NCBI GenBank assembly: GCA_027563935.2
Contig: CM050447.1
Span: 82,135,461 to 82,199,460 of the forward strand
Direction: 5' to 3'
Source: Costus lasius
Lineage: Eukaryota > Streptophyta > Magnoliopsida > Zingiberales > Costaceae
Length of the DNA: 64,000 bases
A program made the position numbers and the translations under genes. Below are positions 1 through 11,601 of the stretch, piece by piece (within the stretch, counting starts at the first letter, position 1; each line of letters starts with the position of its first letter). Under the pieces are notes generated by a model, which saw only the letters and a list, made by a program, of their open reading frames with translations, ran no database searches and was not told the DNA's origin.

Positions 1-362
1 CGAGGATCAGGTTAGCCAATATCGATTTAATCGTGAGATTTATAGATAAACATTTTTTATTTTTATTTTTGTTTTTGTTTGTTTTTGACTTTATTTTTAT
101 ATTTTTGGATTAACACGATGTATGAATAGGAGAACTCAAAAATCACTTGACTAGGTATTTTAAGCTTTATTTTGCATTTCCTATTTTACACTTTGTATTT
201 CTAAATTTTATTGCATACATACAACATATGATGTTCAACCAATGTCAATGGTCAAATCAGAGGTATGCACCACCGATAATGACAAGAAAATATGGTACAG
301 ATGCTTTATAATCACTTTCAGCAAAGGTAAATTCCTTAACTCAACAAACTGATTATTTAAGT

Positions 363-557
363 ATGAGATATTATATGTTGAAATCTATTACTTGCGATAT
401 TTGTGGATATCATGGGCATCATTATACTGAATGTCAATTAGGGATTGCTTCATCATTTAACTCATGCCCTAGTACCTATAATCCAAGTTGGGAGAACCAT
501 CAAAACTTACTTTATCAGAATGGCCCAGCTTTTATTCCACAATCAAACTTTAGTTAA
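363..557 (+). pseudogene. gag remnant with zinc knuckle (Gypsy-A1)
   Basis: This short frame contains CDICGYHGHHYTEC, a CX2CX4HX4C zinc knuckle of retroelement Gag, followed by STYNPSWENHQNL, which matches the YNPGWRNHPN stretch typical of Athila-like Gag and seen again in Gypsy-M and Gypsy-N here. The main Gag domain upstream of the knuckle is absent. After the stop near 555 the same frame stays readable for about 30 more codons. The neighbouring copy Gypsy-A2 has lost the whole stretch corresponding to about 346-1376. I read it as a decayed fragment, not a working protein. Confidence 0.7.
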
Positions 558-845
558 CCTCAAGAATCCAACTTAGAAGCCATGCTTGAAAACTCAATAG
601 CTGATATGACCAAACAAAGTGAGGAATTTCATAGTATAATTTATGGCATTGATAAAAATGACATAAAGGAATGAATCCATGATGAATCTGAGAATTTTGT
701 AGAGTTGAAACAATAAGTAGTCATGACTCTAGTCACAGATTATGATTTAACTTCTTAAAATTTTGATGATTTTAAAAATTCTAAATACCCCATTAGCCCT
801 TCCTCAACACTTTACTAGTCATCCAGTCCCCTCTCACATAACATA

Positions 846-1412
846 GTGCCTTGCAACATAAATACTTGGGACATGTTTGAAGAAAAATTTGAACTTTTAA
901 AGTCTTGTGAGAAGAAAGATGAAGAAATTAAGGATCCTCAAGTAAGAACTAGCGAGATAGAAGGGGGTGAATTTGATAGTGTTCGGATGGAATACCCCAT
1001 TGAAGAGAAAGAAATTGAGGAGAAAGATGAGGAAGAGGATCCTGTACATATTCTACCACCATTATATGAATCATTAATCCCTTTTCTCCAAAAAAATTCA
1101 TTAGAAATTTGCATGATAGATGATGAAGGAGATGATTTTAAGGATAATGATGATGAGGTGATTGAAATATTATTTAATTCAAATCTAACCACACATACCC
1201 AAAAGATGATAACACATGAGATTCTTGATCACATTGACATTGACGGAAATGAAAAACCCAAAATAAAATTTGAAAAATTCTTGATCAATCCAAGGTATGA
1301 ATTTTTTGATCTTAATTCTAATCTTCTTCCAATTGCTGATATAAATTTAAAGGAAGAATGCATGATATTACTCTTGGATAAATGTAGAAATTATTGGGTA
1401 TTCTTTGCATAA
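846..1412 (+). CDS. acidic ORF of unknown function in Gypsy-A1
   Basis: This is an open frame of 188 codons rich in Glu, Asp, Ile and Lys, with a run of acidic residues around residues 55-65 and a stretch near residues 95-110 of the type MIDDEGDDFKDNDDE. It lies between the gag zinc knuckle and the GGGAGGCAACCC hairpin, where gag C-terminus, protease and pol would sit in a complete Athila-like element. I recognise no enzyme motif. It may be a divergent spacer of the original polyprotein or a frame left open by chance. It is missing from Gypsy-A2, so the family does not need it for movement. An antisense frame over 938-1192 is a shadow of the same bases. Confidence 0.4.
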   Translation: MPCNINTWDMFEEKFELLKSCEKKDEEIKDPQVRTSEIEGGEFDSVRMEYPIEEKEIEEKDEEEDPVHILPPLYESLIPFLQKNSLEICMIDDEGDDFKDNDDEVIEILFNSNLTTHTQKMITHEILDHIDIDGNEKPKIKFEKFLINPRYEFFDLNSNLLPIADINLKEECMILLLDKCRNYWVFFA

Positions 1413-1784
1413 CTTTAATTTTTATTTTTGTATGCATGTAATGACCACTTCAACATTGATCTACCTATTTCACTGGATATATACTTTGGTAAGCACACTC
1501 TTGAGACGGAGGAAAAGCAAAAGATTATATGCTCTCTACTATGCCACTGATTCACCAACTCCGCCATGACATGAAGCTATGGTCAAGCTAATGACCTTAA
1601 ACAAGCGTTTTTTGGGAGGCAACCCAAATTACTGACTTTTGTGATTCTTAGTTTTAGTTTTCAATTTTTTATATTTTTAGGAATTTTTGCAGCATGATTT
1701 GTTGAATTTTTATTGATGGAAAATCTTTTAAAAAGTTGTTTTATATGTAGGAATTTATTGAAAATTTTTACTTGAAGAATAGGT

Positions 1785-2010
1785 ATCAAACGAGACATTC
1801 ATGGGTGTGGCCATGAGTCATTCACTGGCCATGAATGCTACGTCTAAAGGAATGCGAGAAGGCCAAAGTCCACATAAACTTTCACGGTCACAGCTCTGAG
1901 TTACTCACGGGCAGTGAGTTTTATTTGTGTAAAGGACTGAAGTCACAGAAACATTCATGGCCGCAACCGTGAATGACTCACAGGGCATGAATGCTGCGTC
2001 TTTGAAATTA
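1785..2010 (+). repeat. internal palindrome array of Gypsy-A1
   Basis: Degenerate units each carry an inverted pair of the type TTCACGGCCGCAGCCGTGAA. Readable cores are CATGGGTGTGGCCATGAG, TCACGGTCACAGCTCTGAG and CATGGCCGCAACCGTGAAT, each followed by a second half of the type ACTCACGGGCAGTGAG. The same kind of array occurs in the LTR at about 4025-4310. It lies between the GGGAGGCAACCC motif and the 3' ORF. Confidence 0.7.
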
Positions 2011-2440
2011 ACAGGCGAAACTAGAGTTCACACCCATGCTCGTAAAATTCGATTTCTCATTGATTCCTTGCACCTCAGGTGATAAATCATCTCCTCCGAC
2101 CTTCCTCTACCTCTGGCGAGTGTTTTCCGATGATCTTTCAGTCGATTTTGGCTGGATTTCATCAGGAAGCGCTGGACGCCCTCAAGAACACAAGACTCAT
2201 TGCCGACGCTTGATTCCAGCCAAAATCCACCTAAATCTCTAAGAAAACTCTACCTGATTGTAGTCTTTGGTTTCTTTATCAAGATTTGTAGGCATTTGCT
2301 ACCGATTTTATCTGGATTGGTATACATTGAGTGGATTTTCTCCCAAATTCTTGGACCCACATTTGCTGTGTTCTTCTTGCCAATTGTTCTGTGGGTTCTT
2401 TTGTGGATTTTGGGAATTTCTAATTTCTGTGGAATTTACT

Positions 2441-2657
2441 ATGATTTCTACACCGAGAGGTAGACCGTATGGGGTAGTTAGAAAAATTAGAAGACGAGGA
2501 CCCTATCCTTCATGGTATCCGAGCTACTACGCCAGAGCTTCTAGAGGATATACCTTCACCATAGCCAGCTGAGGCTTTTGCTGATTTGCCATCAGATATT
2601 CTACTGGACTTACACGTAGATATACCAAAGGACTCTGAGGACACCGAAATTGATTGA
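2441..2657 (+). pseudogene. 3' ORF remnant of Gypsy-A1
   Basis: An ATG at 2441 opens a frame with RPYGVVRKI and GPYPSWYP, shared with Gypsy-A2 at 11214 (RPYGAVRKI, GPYPPWYP). The frame then shifts. The tail, in another frame, reads ...EAFADLPSDILLDL... and ends at a TGA at 2655 after a very acidic end. A TAG at 2562 sits at the same place as a TAG at 11506 in Gypsy-A2, so the stop predates their divergence or the tail is not translated. The position, after the palindrome array, matches that of the Athila ORF1-like gene in Gypsy-M, but I see no sequence resemblance to that protein. Function unknown. Confidence 0.45.
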
Positions 2658-3786
2658 TAATCTCTTTGAGTATTTTATTGTTTTATTCTTTTTTATATAC
2701 ATCGAGGGTGATGAATACTTTTCTTTGTGGGATGATGCTGTTTAGTTTTCATTGATAATTGTGGATTGAATAATAAGTATATGCAACAATTTAAGTAGGG
2801 TGTCTTCATGTATTTTAATTGTATTCAAGCTTTATAGATATGTATCCTGAATGTTTATGATTTTTAAGGATATATGAGTTTGTTCTATCTTTGATTTTGT
2901 AATTAGAAAGCATTTAGAGTAATTGATTTGATGACTTAGGAATTTTTGAAATTTTATTTAGACTTAAATTGTTGAGCAAATTCAATTCTAGTATGGATAA
3001 AATACATGTATGAAAAGTTGTGCATCCTTGAGATACAAGTTGAGTAAAATTTACTCAAGCTTAATTTATCTATTTTTGCATGATGGAGAACTTTTCATAA
3101 ATTAAAAATTGGTGATATCAATATAAAGAGACTTGCTCCAACTCATCTGGTTGAAAGATCTGAAGTCATGAGTTATATTGTACCACGAGTTGGTACACTT
3201 TAAATCTGTTTTGGTTAAGTAAAAGAGGGAAAATCTTAAAAGTAAATATTTATCCTTCATGCAGAAAGATCGATAACGATTTAAGTACCATGCCCTTGAC
3301 TGGCTCTCTCTAGAAATAAAAAAAAGGGGGAAATGAAAATAAAAAAAAGTGAACAAAAATGAAGAAAAAGAGAGAGCTGTAGGTCAAGTGGGCAACTGCG
3401 CTAACGGGAAAGGGCATATAACCGTTTAAAGACCAAATTGCCTTAAAAGTTTCTTTACCGTAAATATCACCAAGATTCTAGAAATGAAAATTTCATTTGT
3501 CAGGCAAGGTGGATTTATTAAAGTGAAAGTATTAGATGCTTAGTAAGTAAAGATTGGTTGAGACAACATGAATCATGACTTTTATCCATCTTGGATTGTA
3601 AAGTCTTGAGAATTTATTTCTATTATGTTATTTCTTAAATTTCTTAAGTTCTGAAAGATAGATTGCTTAACCTGTGGACTAAAGACATGATTGGGAAAGA
3701 ATAAGCGAGTGCTCCTTATCTTTACATTCTCCTTACATATAATAATATTGCTTGAGGATAAGAAAAATTTGAAGTCTAGGGTATTC

Positions 3787-5312
3787 TGATGAGTCGCATT
3801 TACACCATATTTTTGTCTATAGTTTACATGATATTTTGGGCTTAATTGAATGATTTTATACAATTTTTAGTGTTTTTTATCTTCTTTTATATAAAATCTT
3901 CACTTTTCATGGTTTTTTTATGAAAATATAGTTAAAATTCCATAAAAATGATGGATTTCAAGAGTTTTGAGGCCATAGCACAGTTCCCAAGGAAAATACA
4001 AAGTCATACGTCAAATTTGGAGTGAAACGGAGGCTTGACACAATATTCACGGTTGCACCCGTGGGTCCTCCATGGGCTTTGAATATCACTCAAAAATGAT
4101 GGATTTTATGAGTTTTGATGCCATGGGGTGATTCGTGATAAAAACACAAGGCCGTACGTCAAATTTGGAGCAAAAAGGAGGTCAAATGTAACTTTCAGGG
4201 CCATGGCCATGAGTGTATTCACGGGCTGTGAATACACTTCTGTGTAGAAACAGAAAAACTCAGGGCCGCAGCCGTGAACAGTTCACCGCCCATGAGTTTT
4301 TTCGCCTCCTTCAGTTTTTTACTCGATTCGACCTAGAATCGAGTTGAAACTTAACCAAACTTTGTAAAAGCCTTCCTAGATGGGTTCTACATTGATTAAA
4401 CTATAAAAAGAAGGATTTTGAAAGGGTTTAAGGGGGCTTCTATAGATGAACACGAATAGAGGCTGCGGCTAGGGCGAAAATCAATTTTTGTGTAGAATTC
4501 CGGTGAGAGATCACGCAAAGGAGGGGATTTGACACTTCATCTTCATCACTAGATCCAGGGGAAGAGTTCTAATTACTTTCCTTGTGTCTTTTTTTCATTA
4601 TTTTTGAGAGATTATGCAGAGTTTATCAATATACATACTGTTTTCTATAAACATGAACGCTTAAACTATTTTTCAGGATTAGGGGTGTAACCCGTTGATG
4701 TTTTACAGATCAAACTTATTATTTAAATCTTTGACATGAATTTTATAGAGTTGATTTGATTAGAATTGTGTTTATTCCGTAATTTACTCTAATCAAGTAA
4801 TTTTACGTCCTAGACATCACAAGAAGGACCAAGAGGTGAATCGCGGTGTTGGATCTATTCTTTTCAAACCTACGAATCCAATCACGAGAGTAGTTTAGAT
4901 TTGTTTGAAGAATTTTTATGGTTTTTCATAGAGCTTAAAGGGCTTATTTATGGTAATTGTCATGAGAGTAGGGGTTTATCGTAAATAGGTACCGGATTAC
5001 ACTTTGGGAGGAGGAAATCTGTACACTAGGAAAAATCCCTTTCAACCCTTTAATTTTCTACTCAAAGATTTATTTTTACTAAATTTATAACCCATCGGTG
5101 TGGTGAAACCCGGAGTCCCAATTCTATCCGTATTGTTTTCTACCCGAACGCTCACTTTTTCTCTCTTGTACTTAGAAGTTTTCGAACCAAAACACTCTTT
5201 GAATCATCTAGCTATAGATCGACCATATAATTGGTACTTGACCGCCAGATCCTTGGTGGGAATGATAATCTTTTTATTACTTTGATGAAGTTGTGCACTT
5301 GCGGTCGCATCA
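3787..5312 (+). repeat. 3' LTR of Gypsy-A1
   Basis: It begins TGATGAGTCGCATTTACACC and ends CACTTGCGGTCGCATCA, matching the LTR pair of Gypsy-A2. It contains the ACGTCAAATTTGG box twice (near 4010 and 4156), a palindrome array at about 4025-4310 and a TATA box TATAAAAA at 4402-4409. Length 1,526 bp. Stretches such as the duplicated 'ATGATGGATTT...GAGTTTTGA' near 3948 and 4096 make it longer than the A2 LTRs. Confidence 0.85.
4025..4310 (+). repeat. U3 palindrome array, Gypsy-A1 LTR
   Basis: Repeated cores such as TTCACGGTTGCACCCGTGG, CAGGGCCATGGCCATGAG and CAGGGCCGCAGCCGTGAA are each followed by a related half site ending in CCGTGAG or CCATGAG. The array starts just after the ACGTCAAATTTGG box and ends about 90 bp before the TATA box at 4402. 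Confidence 0.7.
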
Positions 5313-5726
5313 CTCACAAGCCATGAAAATTTTTTGAAAGTTTCTTTATGGCACATTTTTCTTACTTAGAAAACTTATAGGTCCGTCTATGCTAGATCTT
5401 CTCTTTCAATTATTTGTTTTTGGACTTTTCCTTGAGAATCAAGGATAGACCTTATTCGAAAGACCCATGAAAATTATACGGGGTATGGACGGGGTGATTA
5501 CCCTAAATTTCATGTGGTTTATGGGCTTTTAAGGGCCATGCATGCTGTCCACTTTGGGACAGCAAGTTGGTGCCACTCAGAATGTGCTTAGGAGAGGTCT
5601 GAATTCATGGAATTTGATAGATGAGTGATTGTGGTTGATGTACATGTTTTAATGAAAAACTAAAACTAAATTTATTTGGTTTTTCATAAGCATATAGAAA
5701 GCATGATTAGGAGACATCTTGATTGT
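5313..5726 (+). other. Copia-E leader, part 1
   Basis: This stretch aligns in order with the Copia-C leader from about 20498 to 20895 (CTCACATGCC..., TTTTTGGACT..., TTTTAATGAAAAA..., CTTGATTGTGCAT) and in its second half with Copia-D from about 37020 to 37345 (GGGTGATTGCCCTAA). No coding frame. It stops at the ATTGT duplication flanking element X. Confidence 0.75.
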
Positions 5727-6151
5727 TGGTGAGGGGTAGAAATCATCACCCATGAAAATATAGATGGAGCTTATGGCTACCCTAGTTTCTGGGTACCCTA
5801 AGGCACCACTCTTGCATTGCATGCATCATCTAGCTACATACGGTAGGTTTTGTATTTTATTTTATGAAATTATGTTGTAGCATAGTAGGATTAGTGCATG
5901 GCATTCTGTAATAGCATTTACATGTTATGTAGACAAGCTCAAGCTATCTCATAAGTTCACTAAAACAAGCTAGCTTCAATTATGGAAAGTCACTTCCAAG
6001 CCAAGCTCAAAGTGAAGGTTTGAGATGAAAGGGGTTCATCTCAGCTTTCCACATTTGTTGGCAGCCATCCACCTCACAAGAAATCAATTACAACTTCAAA
6101 ATCTCAAAGATATGTGCCTGCTCAAGATTTGAATAAAGCTCTCCATCAAAT

Positions 6152-7819
6152 TGTTGGGGTATGCCCTTAAGGCTAAATGTTTGAGGCCTTGGGTTATTAT
6201 CAGTATCATGTACAAACTATGTATATGTTTTATAAAGGCAATTGTTGTTATTCAGATTGTTGCATTACCTACTGCTATATGTATACTTCTGAGTAATGTC
6301 TCAATGATGTTCAGCTTAGCTGATTTTCAGAGTTGTCCTTAGTCGAGATATCTTGGTGAACATGAGACAGCCTTGATATGATTGAGACTAATATGTGTTC
6401 TAATCTTATAGGATGCTTCGAGCATGGAATAAGATTTAGACACATAGGTGCATTGGATGTACTGGACTGACCCTACTTAGGATATTCAATTGTTTGTCAC
6501 AATATGAATTAATCCTTATAAGCGAGCAAGTGGCATATTCCCTCTGACTTGAGATCACTTGTGTTTCTAAGTGATGATTGACATTGTCTTGAGGTAGTTC
6601 AATATCATTTGAAAGATAATGGTTAAGGATTATCTTGGATAGTGGGCATAAGTCATGTTAGGACACTAGCGATAGATAAAGGATTGCCTCTCCTAGTTGG
6701 AGTGTGGTGTTCTACTGGGGCCCCCTGGATGAGATGGTTGAGAATGTGTATGGCCATACCCAGATGACTATGTTCATCTGATCTAACCATTCTCATCGTG
6801 TTGGAATTACAGGCTAGACACGCTTGTCCAACGAGAACATTCAGTGGCAAAGGGAACATGTATGCTGGGTGAATTGGATTCACACTTGTGCTATGTTTTG
6901 GGAGTAGTCTTGGAATACTCTTTCCTTCATATCGGGAGACAGTGATGTGTTGCTAGATACCCCTCTCTGAACGTGATAACGTGAGTTATCGTTACCGACG
7001 TTGAAGGAAACCCTTAGGGTCGCACAATTTGATGATATGGCTTACTTATGTCAGATCGTGTGGATTGGAATTATTCTAGTTCAGTTTAAAGCAATTTAAA
7101 CTCTGATTGGAAGTGAGATATAGTCTAATCATGTTTGATTGATTAGGGCATATGATCGGTAAGCTTCGATCGGGATAATTGATGCTTGATCGTAAAGATC
7201 AAGAGATTCAATGAGATGTGTGGTTGGATCTTGAGCCATTTGGTTCAATCAGATCAAGACCAGGGCTTGTTCGATTTGGTCCTTGAACCAAATGAAATTG
7301 AACCGGTTCACTTAGTGAACGCATGGTTCAAATGAGAGGTTTCGGTTGGTTCACTTAGGGTGAACGCATGGGAGTTAAAGAGGGAGTTAAGAAGGGGGTT
7401 ACATGTTTGGTTCTTACCAAATATGGTAACCGAATCTTTCCTTCTAGGGCTCTCCCTCTCGGTTTTCAAAACCGCTCTCTTCCTCCTCTCGCATTCTTCT
7501 TCCTCTTCACGAAAAGAAGGAGTTTAACCAAGCCAAGGGTGCACATCTCATCTCCTCACTTGATCAAAGACCCCTAGTGTCTTTGCTAGCACAAGGAGCA
7601 CAAGGGAGAAGCAAAACATCATCTTGTGTGTGATACTTTTGGAGAAGAGGCACTCGCCCCTTTCTTCTTCCAAGCCGCCACTCAAAGCATGGCAATGGTA
7701 ATGCTCTAACCTATCCTTTCAAGGTTGATCATATGTTTAAGTCATGCGATCTTTGAAACCTAGTATTTCCGCCGCCGCTACAAAATTTTGAATGCTCATG
7801 TGACCTAGGTTTCCTCTCA
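6152..7819 (+). repeat. solo LTR B1 (copia-type)
   Basis: It begins TGTTGGGGTATGCCCTTAAG and ends GGTTTCCTCTCA, and is flanked by the 5-bp duplication CAAAT (6147-6151 and 7820-7824). Neither a primer site nor a polypurine tract lies beside it, so it is a solo LTR left by recombination between two LTRs. The same family is present on the minus strand as B2 (17550-28626). The beginning resembles the copia C/D/E LTRs (TGTTGGTGTATATGCCCTAGG), and it carries the palindrome GTATGGCCATAC at 6748-6759. A 12-fold shared order of words with the C LTR supports a common Angela-like origin. No protein gene. Confidence 0.85.
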
Positions 7820-8255
7820 CAAATCCCTTGAATCAAGGAATCAAATTATGTTCACACCATGGAAGCAAGGGAGCCATGCCAATTCAAGAAGCTTTGCCAC
7901 CTCATGAAGCCGATCAAGGGAAGTTCTCCAATGCAAATTCGTCCATGGCAAGGAAGGAAAGATTGTCAGCTCTTCTTGTTGCCGAAACAAAGAAGAATGC
8001 GCCAAAGCCACCAAAAGAATTCCATATTCGTCCAAGCCAAAGAGGAAGTAATTCAAGCACCAACCAAGGATGGAAAGATTTCAAAGGAATTCGATAAAGC
8101 ATTAAAGATTAAAAATTCTTTCCATTTTTTGCTATTTTGTAATGTTGAGGAAAACAAAGTCTACAAAGCTGGTTATCGCATGTAACTTAGCATGATTTGG
8201 AAAATAAAAATTTGTTGAGTAGTTGCCTAGCAACTCTTGGGTGCTTGTGTCGCCC

Positions 8256-9707
8256 TGATGAGTTACATTTACATCATATTTTTGCCAATATTTTATATGA
8301 TATTTAGGCTTAAATTTATGATTTTATACTAATTTTTAGTGTTTTTTTACTTCCTTTGGTATGGAATCTTCACTTTTCTTGATTCTTATGAAAATATAGG
8401 TAAAATGGAATAAAAATGAGGATTTTGTGAGTTTTAAATCTATAGCATGGTTCCCGAGGAAATTATGAAGTTGCGCATCAAATTTGGAGTGAAAGCAGAG
8501 TTAGACGCAAGATTCACGCCCATAGCCATGAGTTTTTCGCAGGCCATGAGTTTCGCATTCAAGGGGGAGCTTTGCGGCTAAGTATATAAGTTCATAGAAA
8601 CTTTCACGGTCGAGGTTGTGAGTTCTTGATGGGTCGTGAGTTTTTCTGTGCACAGGGAATTAAGTCATAGAAACTTTCATGGCCGCAGTTGTGAACAGTT
8701 TACGGGCCGTGAGTTTTTCGGCCACGAATCAAGTAAGAATTAAACTAAATTTTTCAGAATCCTTCCTTGATGGGTTCTAAACCAATTAAACTATAAAAGG
8801 GAGGATTTTTGGAGGGTTAAGGGAGCTTCTTTGGACGAGAATGGACAGAGGCGGTGGCTAGGGCAGAAAACGGTGATTGGGCAAAATTCTGATGAGGAGA
8901 TCACGCAAAGGACAGATTTTGATTCTCCATCTTCATCTCCTAATCGAAGAGAAGGGTTATCCTTATTCTCCTAGTGTTTCATGATAATTTAATTAGGTTT
9001 TCATGTCAATTTCATCATCATACTATATGTATTTTACTATGAACATTATAGCTTAAGATCTTTGTATCGGGATTTGGGGATTAGCCCGTTGATTAATTTA
9101 TGAATTTAATCTTTTGTACAAATCTTTGTTAAGAATCATACTAAGTTGATTTGATTAGAATTGTACGCATTTCGCTTTAATACTCTAGACAAGTTTTATT
9201 GTGTTTGAGACGTCGCGAGAAGAACCGGGAGGTGAATCGCGACGCCAGATCTTTTCTTTTCAAACCTATGAATTCAATCACATGAGTAGTTTGGATTAGC
9301 TTGAAGGATTTACATAATTTGTCACAGAACTTAATGGGCATAATTGTGATAATTGTCAGATGAGTAGAGAATTTTTGTGGTTAGGTACTGGATTACGCTC
9401 CGGGAGGAGGTAATTTGTGCTTAAGGACAAATCCCTTTCAATAGTTTAATTTTTTTTACTTAGATTTATTTTATTAAATTCTGAATTGTCAATGTGGTGA
9501 AACCCCAATCCCGATTATCTCCGAATAAGTTTTCTGCCCAAAATGCTCGCTTTTGCTCTCTCGCGCATCGAAGCTTCCATTTAAAAACCACACTTTGAAT
9601 CGTCAAACTATAGATCGATCGTGTAATCGGTACTTGACCGCCAGATCCTCGTTGGGAATGATATCTTTTTATTACTTCTATAAAACCGTGCATTTGCAGT
9701 AGCATCA
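8256..9707 (+). repeat. 5' LTR of Gypsy-A2
   Basis: It begins TGATGAGTTACATTTACATC and ends CATTTGCAGTAGCATCA directly before the primer site. It contains a U3 palindrome array at about 8505-8720 and the TATA box TATAAAA at 8792-8798. Length 1,452 bp. Confidence 0.88.
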
Positions 9708-9711
9708 AGTT

Positions 9712-9730
9712 TTTGGCGTCGTTGCCGGGG
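9712..9730 (+). other. primer binding site of Gypsy-A2
   Basis: TTGGCGTCGTTGCCGGGG follows the 5' LTR after about five bases. This is the primer site type of plant Athila/Tat-like gypsy elements, with GCC changed to GTC. The complementary host tRNA is usually given as tRNA-Asp; I have not verified that here. Confidence 0.8.
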
Positions 9731-10534
9731 TCAGGCCAGCCAATATCGATTTAATCATGAGATTTATAGATTAGACATTTTATTTTTATTTTTGTTTTAG
9801 TTTTTGTTTTTATTTTTATTTTTATTTTTGTTTGTTTTTTGCTTTCTTTTTCTTTATAGTTAGTTTAAGCTATTTTTCTCTTTTTGGATTAACACGTTAT
9901 ATGAACAGGAAAACTCATGCTAGAAATCACTAGATTAGGTATTTTAAACTTTGTTTTGCATTTCTTGTTTTACATTTTGTATCTTTGAATTTTATTGCAT
10001 AAATTGAAAACATAGCATTCAACCACCGATAATGACAAGAGAATATGGCACAGATGCATTACAATCATTTTCAGCAAAAGTAAATTCCTTAACTCAACAT
10101 GGATAAATGTAGAAAAGTAGAAGATTAAATGCAGAAAAATTATTAGGTATTCTTTGCATGACTTTAACTTTTGTTTTTGTATGCATGTAATGAGCACTAC
10201 GACATGGATCCACCTGTTTAACTAGATATATACTTTAGTGGGCACACTTTTGAGACAGTGGAAAAGTAGAAGATTATATGCTCTCTACTGTGCCACTAAT
10301 TCACCAACTCCATCATGACATGAAGCATTGGTCAAACTAATAACCTTAAACAAGTGCTTTTTGGGAGGCAACCCAAATTTTTGACTTTTGTGATTCTTAG
10401 TTTTAGTTTTTAATTTTTTTTAGATTTTTAGAAATTTTTGCAACATGTTTTCATGAATTCTTGTTAATAAAAAGTCTCCAAATATGTTGTTTTATATGTA
10501 GGAATTTTTTAAAAATTTTTACTTGTAGAATAGG

Positions 10535-10760
10535 TGTCCGATGAAACATTCACAGGCATGCCCATGAGTTACTCACAGGTCGTGAATGCTTTGTCTAAAG
10601 GAAACGCGAAAGGGCCAAAGTCCACAGAAAGTTTTACGGTCACGGCTATGAGTCCATCATGGGCCGTGAGTCCATTTCGAGTCGTGAGTATTATTTTGGT
10701 AAGAAGGCTTAGGCCCAGAAGGAATCACGGCTACAGCCGTGAACGACTCACAGGCCGCGA
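10535..10760 (+). repeat. internal palindrome array of Gypsy-A2
   Basis: Units such as TTACGGTCACGGCTATGAG and TCACGGCTACAGCCGTGAA, each with a second half site (TCATGGGCCGTGAG, ACTCACAGGCCGCGAA), match the array of Gypsy-A1 at 1785-2010 in type and position. Confidence 0.7.
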
Positions 10761-11213
10761 AGACTCAATTTCAAACATCACGGGAGAAAGTTAGGGTTCA
10801 CGCCTTTGCTCATGAATTCGAATTTCTGCCCGATCCTTCCCTTCTCAGGCAACAAATCCCTCTTCCTTACCTTCCTCCATCACCAGCTGACATTTTCGAC
10901 GATCTTCTACAAGATTTTTGGCCGGATTTCCACAGAAAATGTCGGACACCCTCAAGAACACGAGTCTCATCACCGACGTTCGATTTCAACCAGAAATCAT
11001 CCTGATTTGTGAGAAATCTTTGCTCAGCTATAGGCTTTAACTTCTTTATCGGATTCGTAAAGCCTTTGTGGTGATTTAGAATTGCATTTCATCGAATATT
11101 TTGAAGTTTGTCTCGATCCCTTCCTTGATGGATACTGTAGCTTCAAGAAATCTCTAAATTTTTATCTTTATTAAGGGGTTTCTGTCAGATTTGTTGTTTT
11201 ACCAAGAGGAACA

Positions 11214-11601
11214 ATGAGAACTAGACCATATGGGGCAGTGAGAAAAATTGGAAGACTAGGACCTTATCCTCCATGGTATCCGAGGTATAGGATGATCCAT
11301 GAGATTCACAGACTTCTGATATGCATATTGATTCGCAGCCTGCGGAAGATATTCTAGAGGACACATTAACATCCCAGTCAGCTTCGATGCTGCGATGTCT
11401 ACTCCACCATCAGCCTAGACTGAGACTAATACTGATTTTCCATCAGACATTTTACCAGATTTACTAGCTACTACACCAGAGCTTCTAGAGGATACACCTT
11501 CACCATAGCCACTTGAGGCTTTTGCTGATTTGCCATCAGATATTCTACCGAACTTACCCGCGGATATACTAGAGGACTCTAAGGATACTGAAAGCGATTA
11601 A
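11214..11601 (+). pseudogene. 3' ORF remnant of Gypsy-A2
   Basis: The ATG at 11214 opens a 47-codon frame with RPYGAVRKI and GPYPPWYP that ends at a TAG at 11355. A second frame further on reads an acidic tail with imperfect repeats of PSDILPDL, contains a TAG at 11506 and ends at TAA 11599-11601. The same N-terminal block, tail and internal TAG are found in Gypsy-A1. The gene occupies the place where Gypsy-M has its Athila ORF1-like gene. I do not recognise the protein; the two pieces may have been one reading frame before a frameshift. Confidence 0.45.

Larger units (their letters stand above)
1..5312 (+). mobile_element. Gypsy-A1: pol-less Athila-like Ty3/gypsy element, 5' LTR off window
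   Basis: The first bases match the sequence just 3' of the primer site of the related element at 9721, so the window opens at the primer site and the 5' LTR lies just to the left. The interior runs to 3786 and the 3' LTR from 3787 to 5312. In order it holds a broken gag zinc knuckle (363-557), an acidic ORF (846-1412), the motif TTTTGGGAGGCAACCCAAA near 1610-1632, a palindrome array (1785-2010) and a broken 3' ORF (2441-2657). No protease, reverse transcriptase, RNase H or integrase domain is readable on either strand, so it could only move with borrowed enzymes. The right flank (from 5313) is homologous to the copia leader at 20498, which places this element inside Copia-E. The target duplication cannot be checked because the left end is missing. 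Confidence 0.85.

Noticed and set aside
2036..2572. Hydrophobic frames at 2036-2242, 2200-2463 and 2267-2572
   Set aside because: They are not matched by frames in Gypsy-A2 except for the block from 2441; the rest appears to be chance.
7828..8185. Overlapping frames of 62-108 codons on both strands
   Set aside because: They lie in element X, overlap one another in several frames and show no motif.
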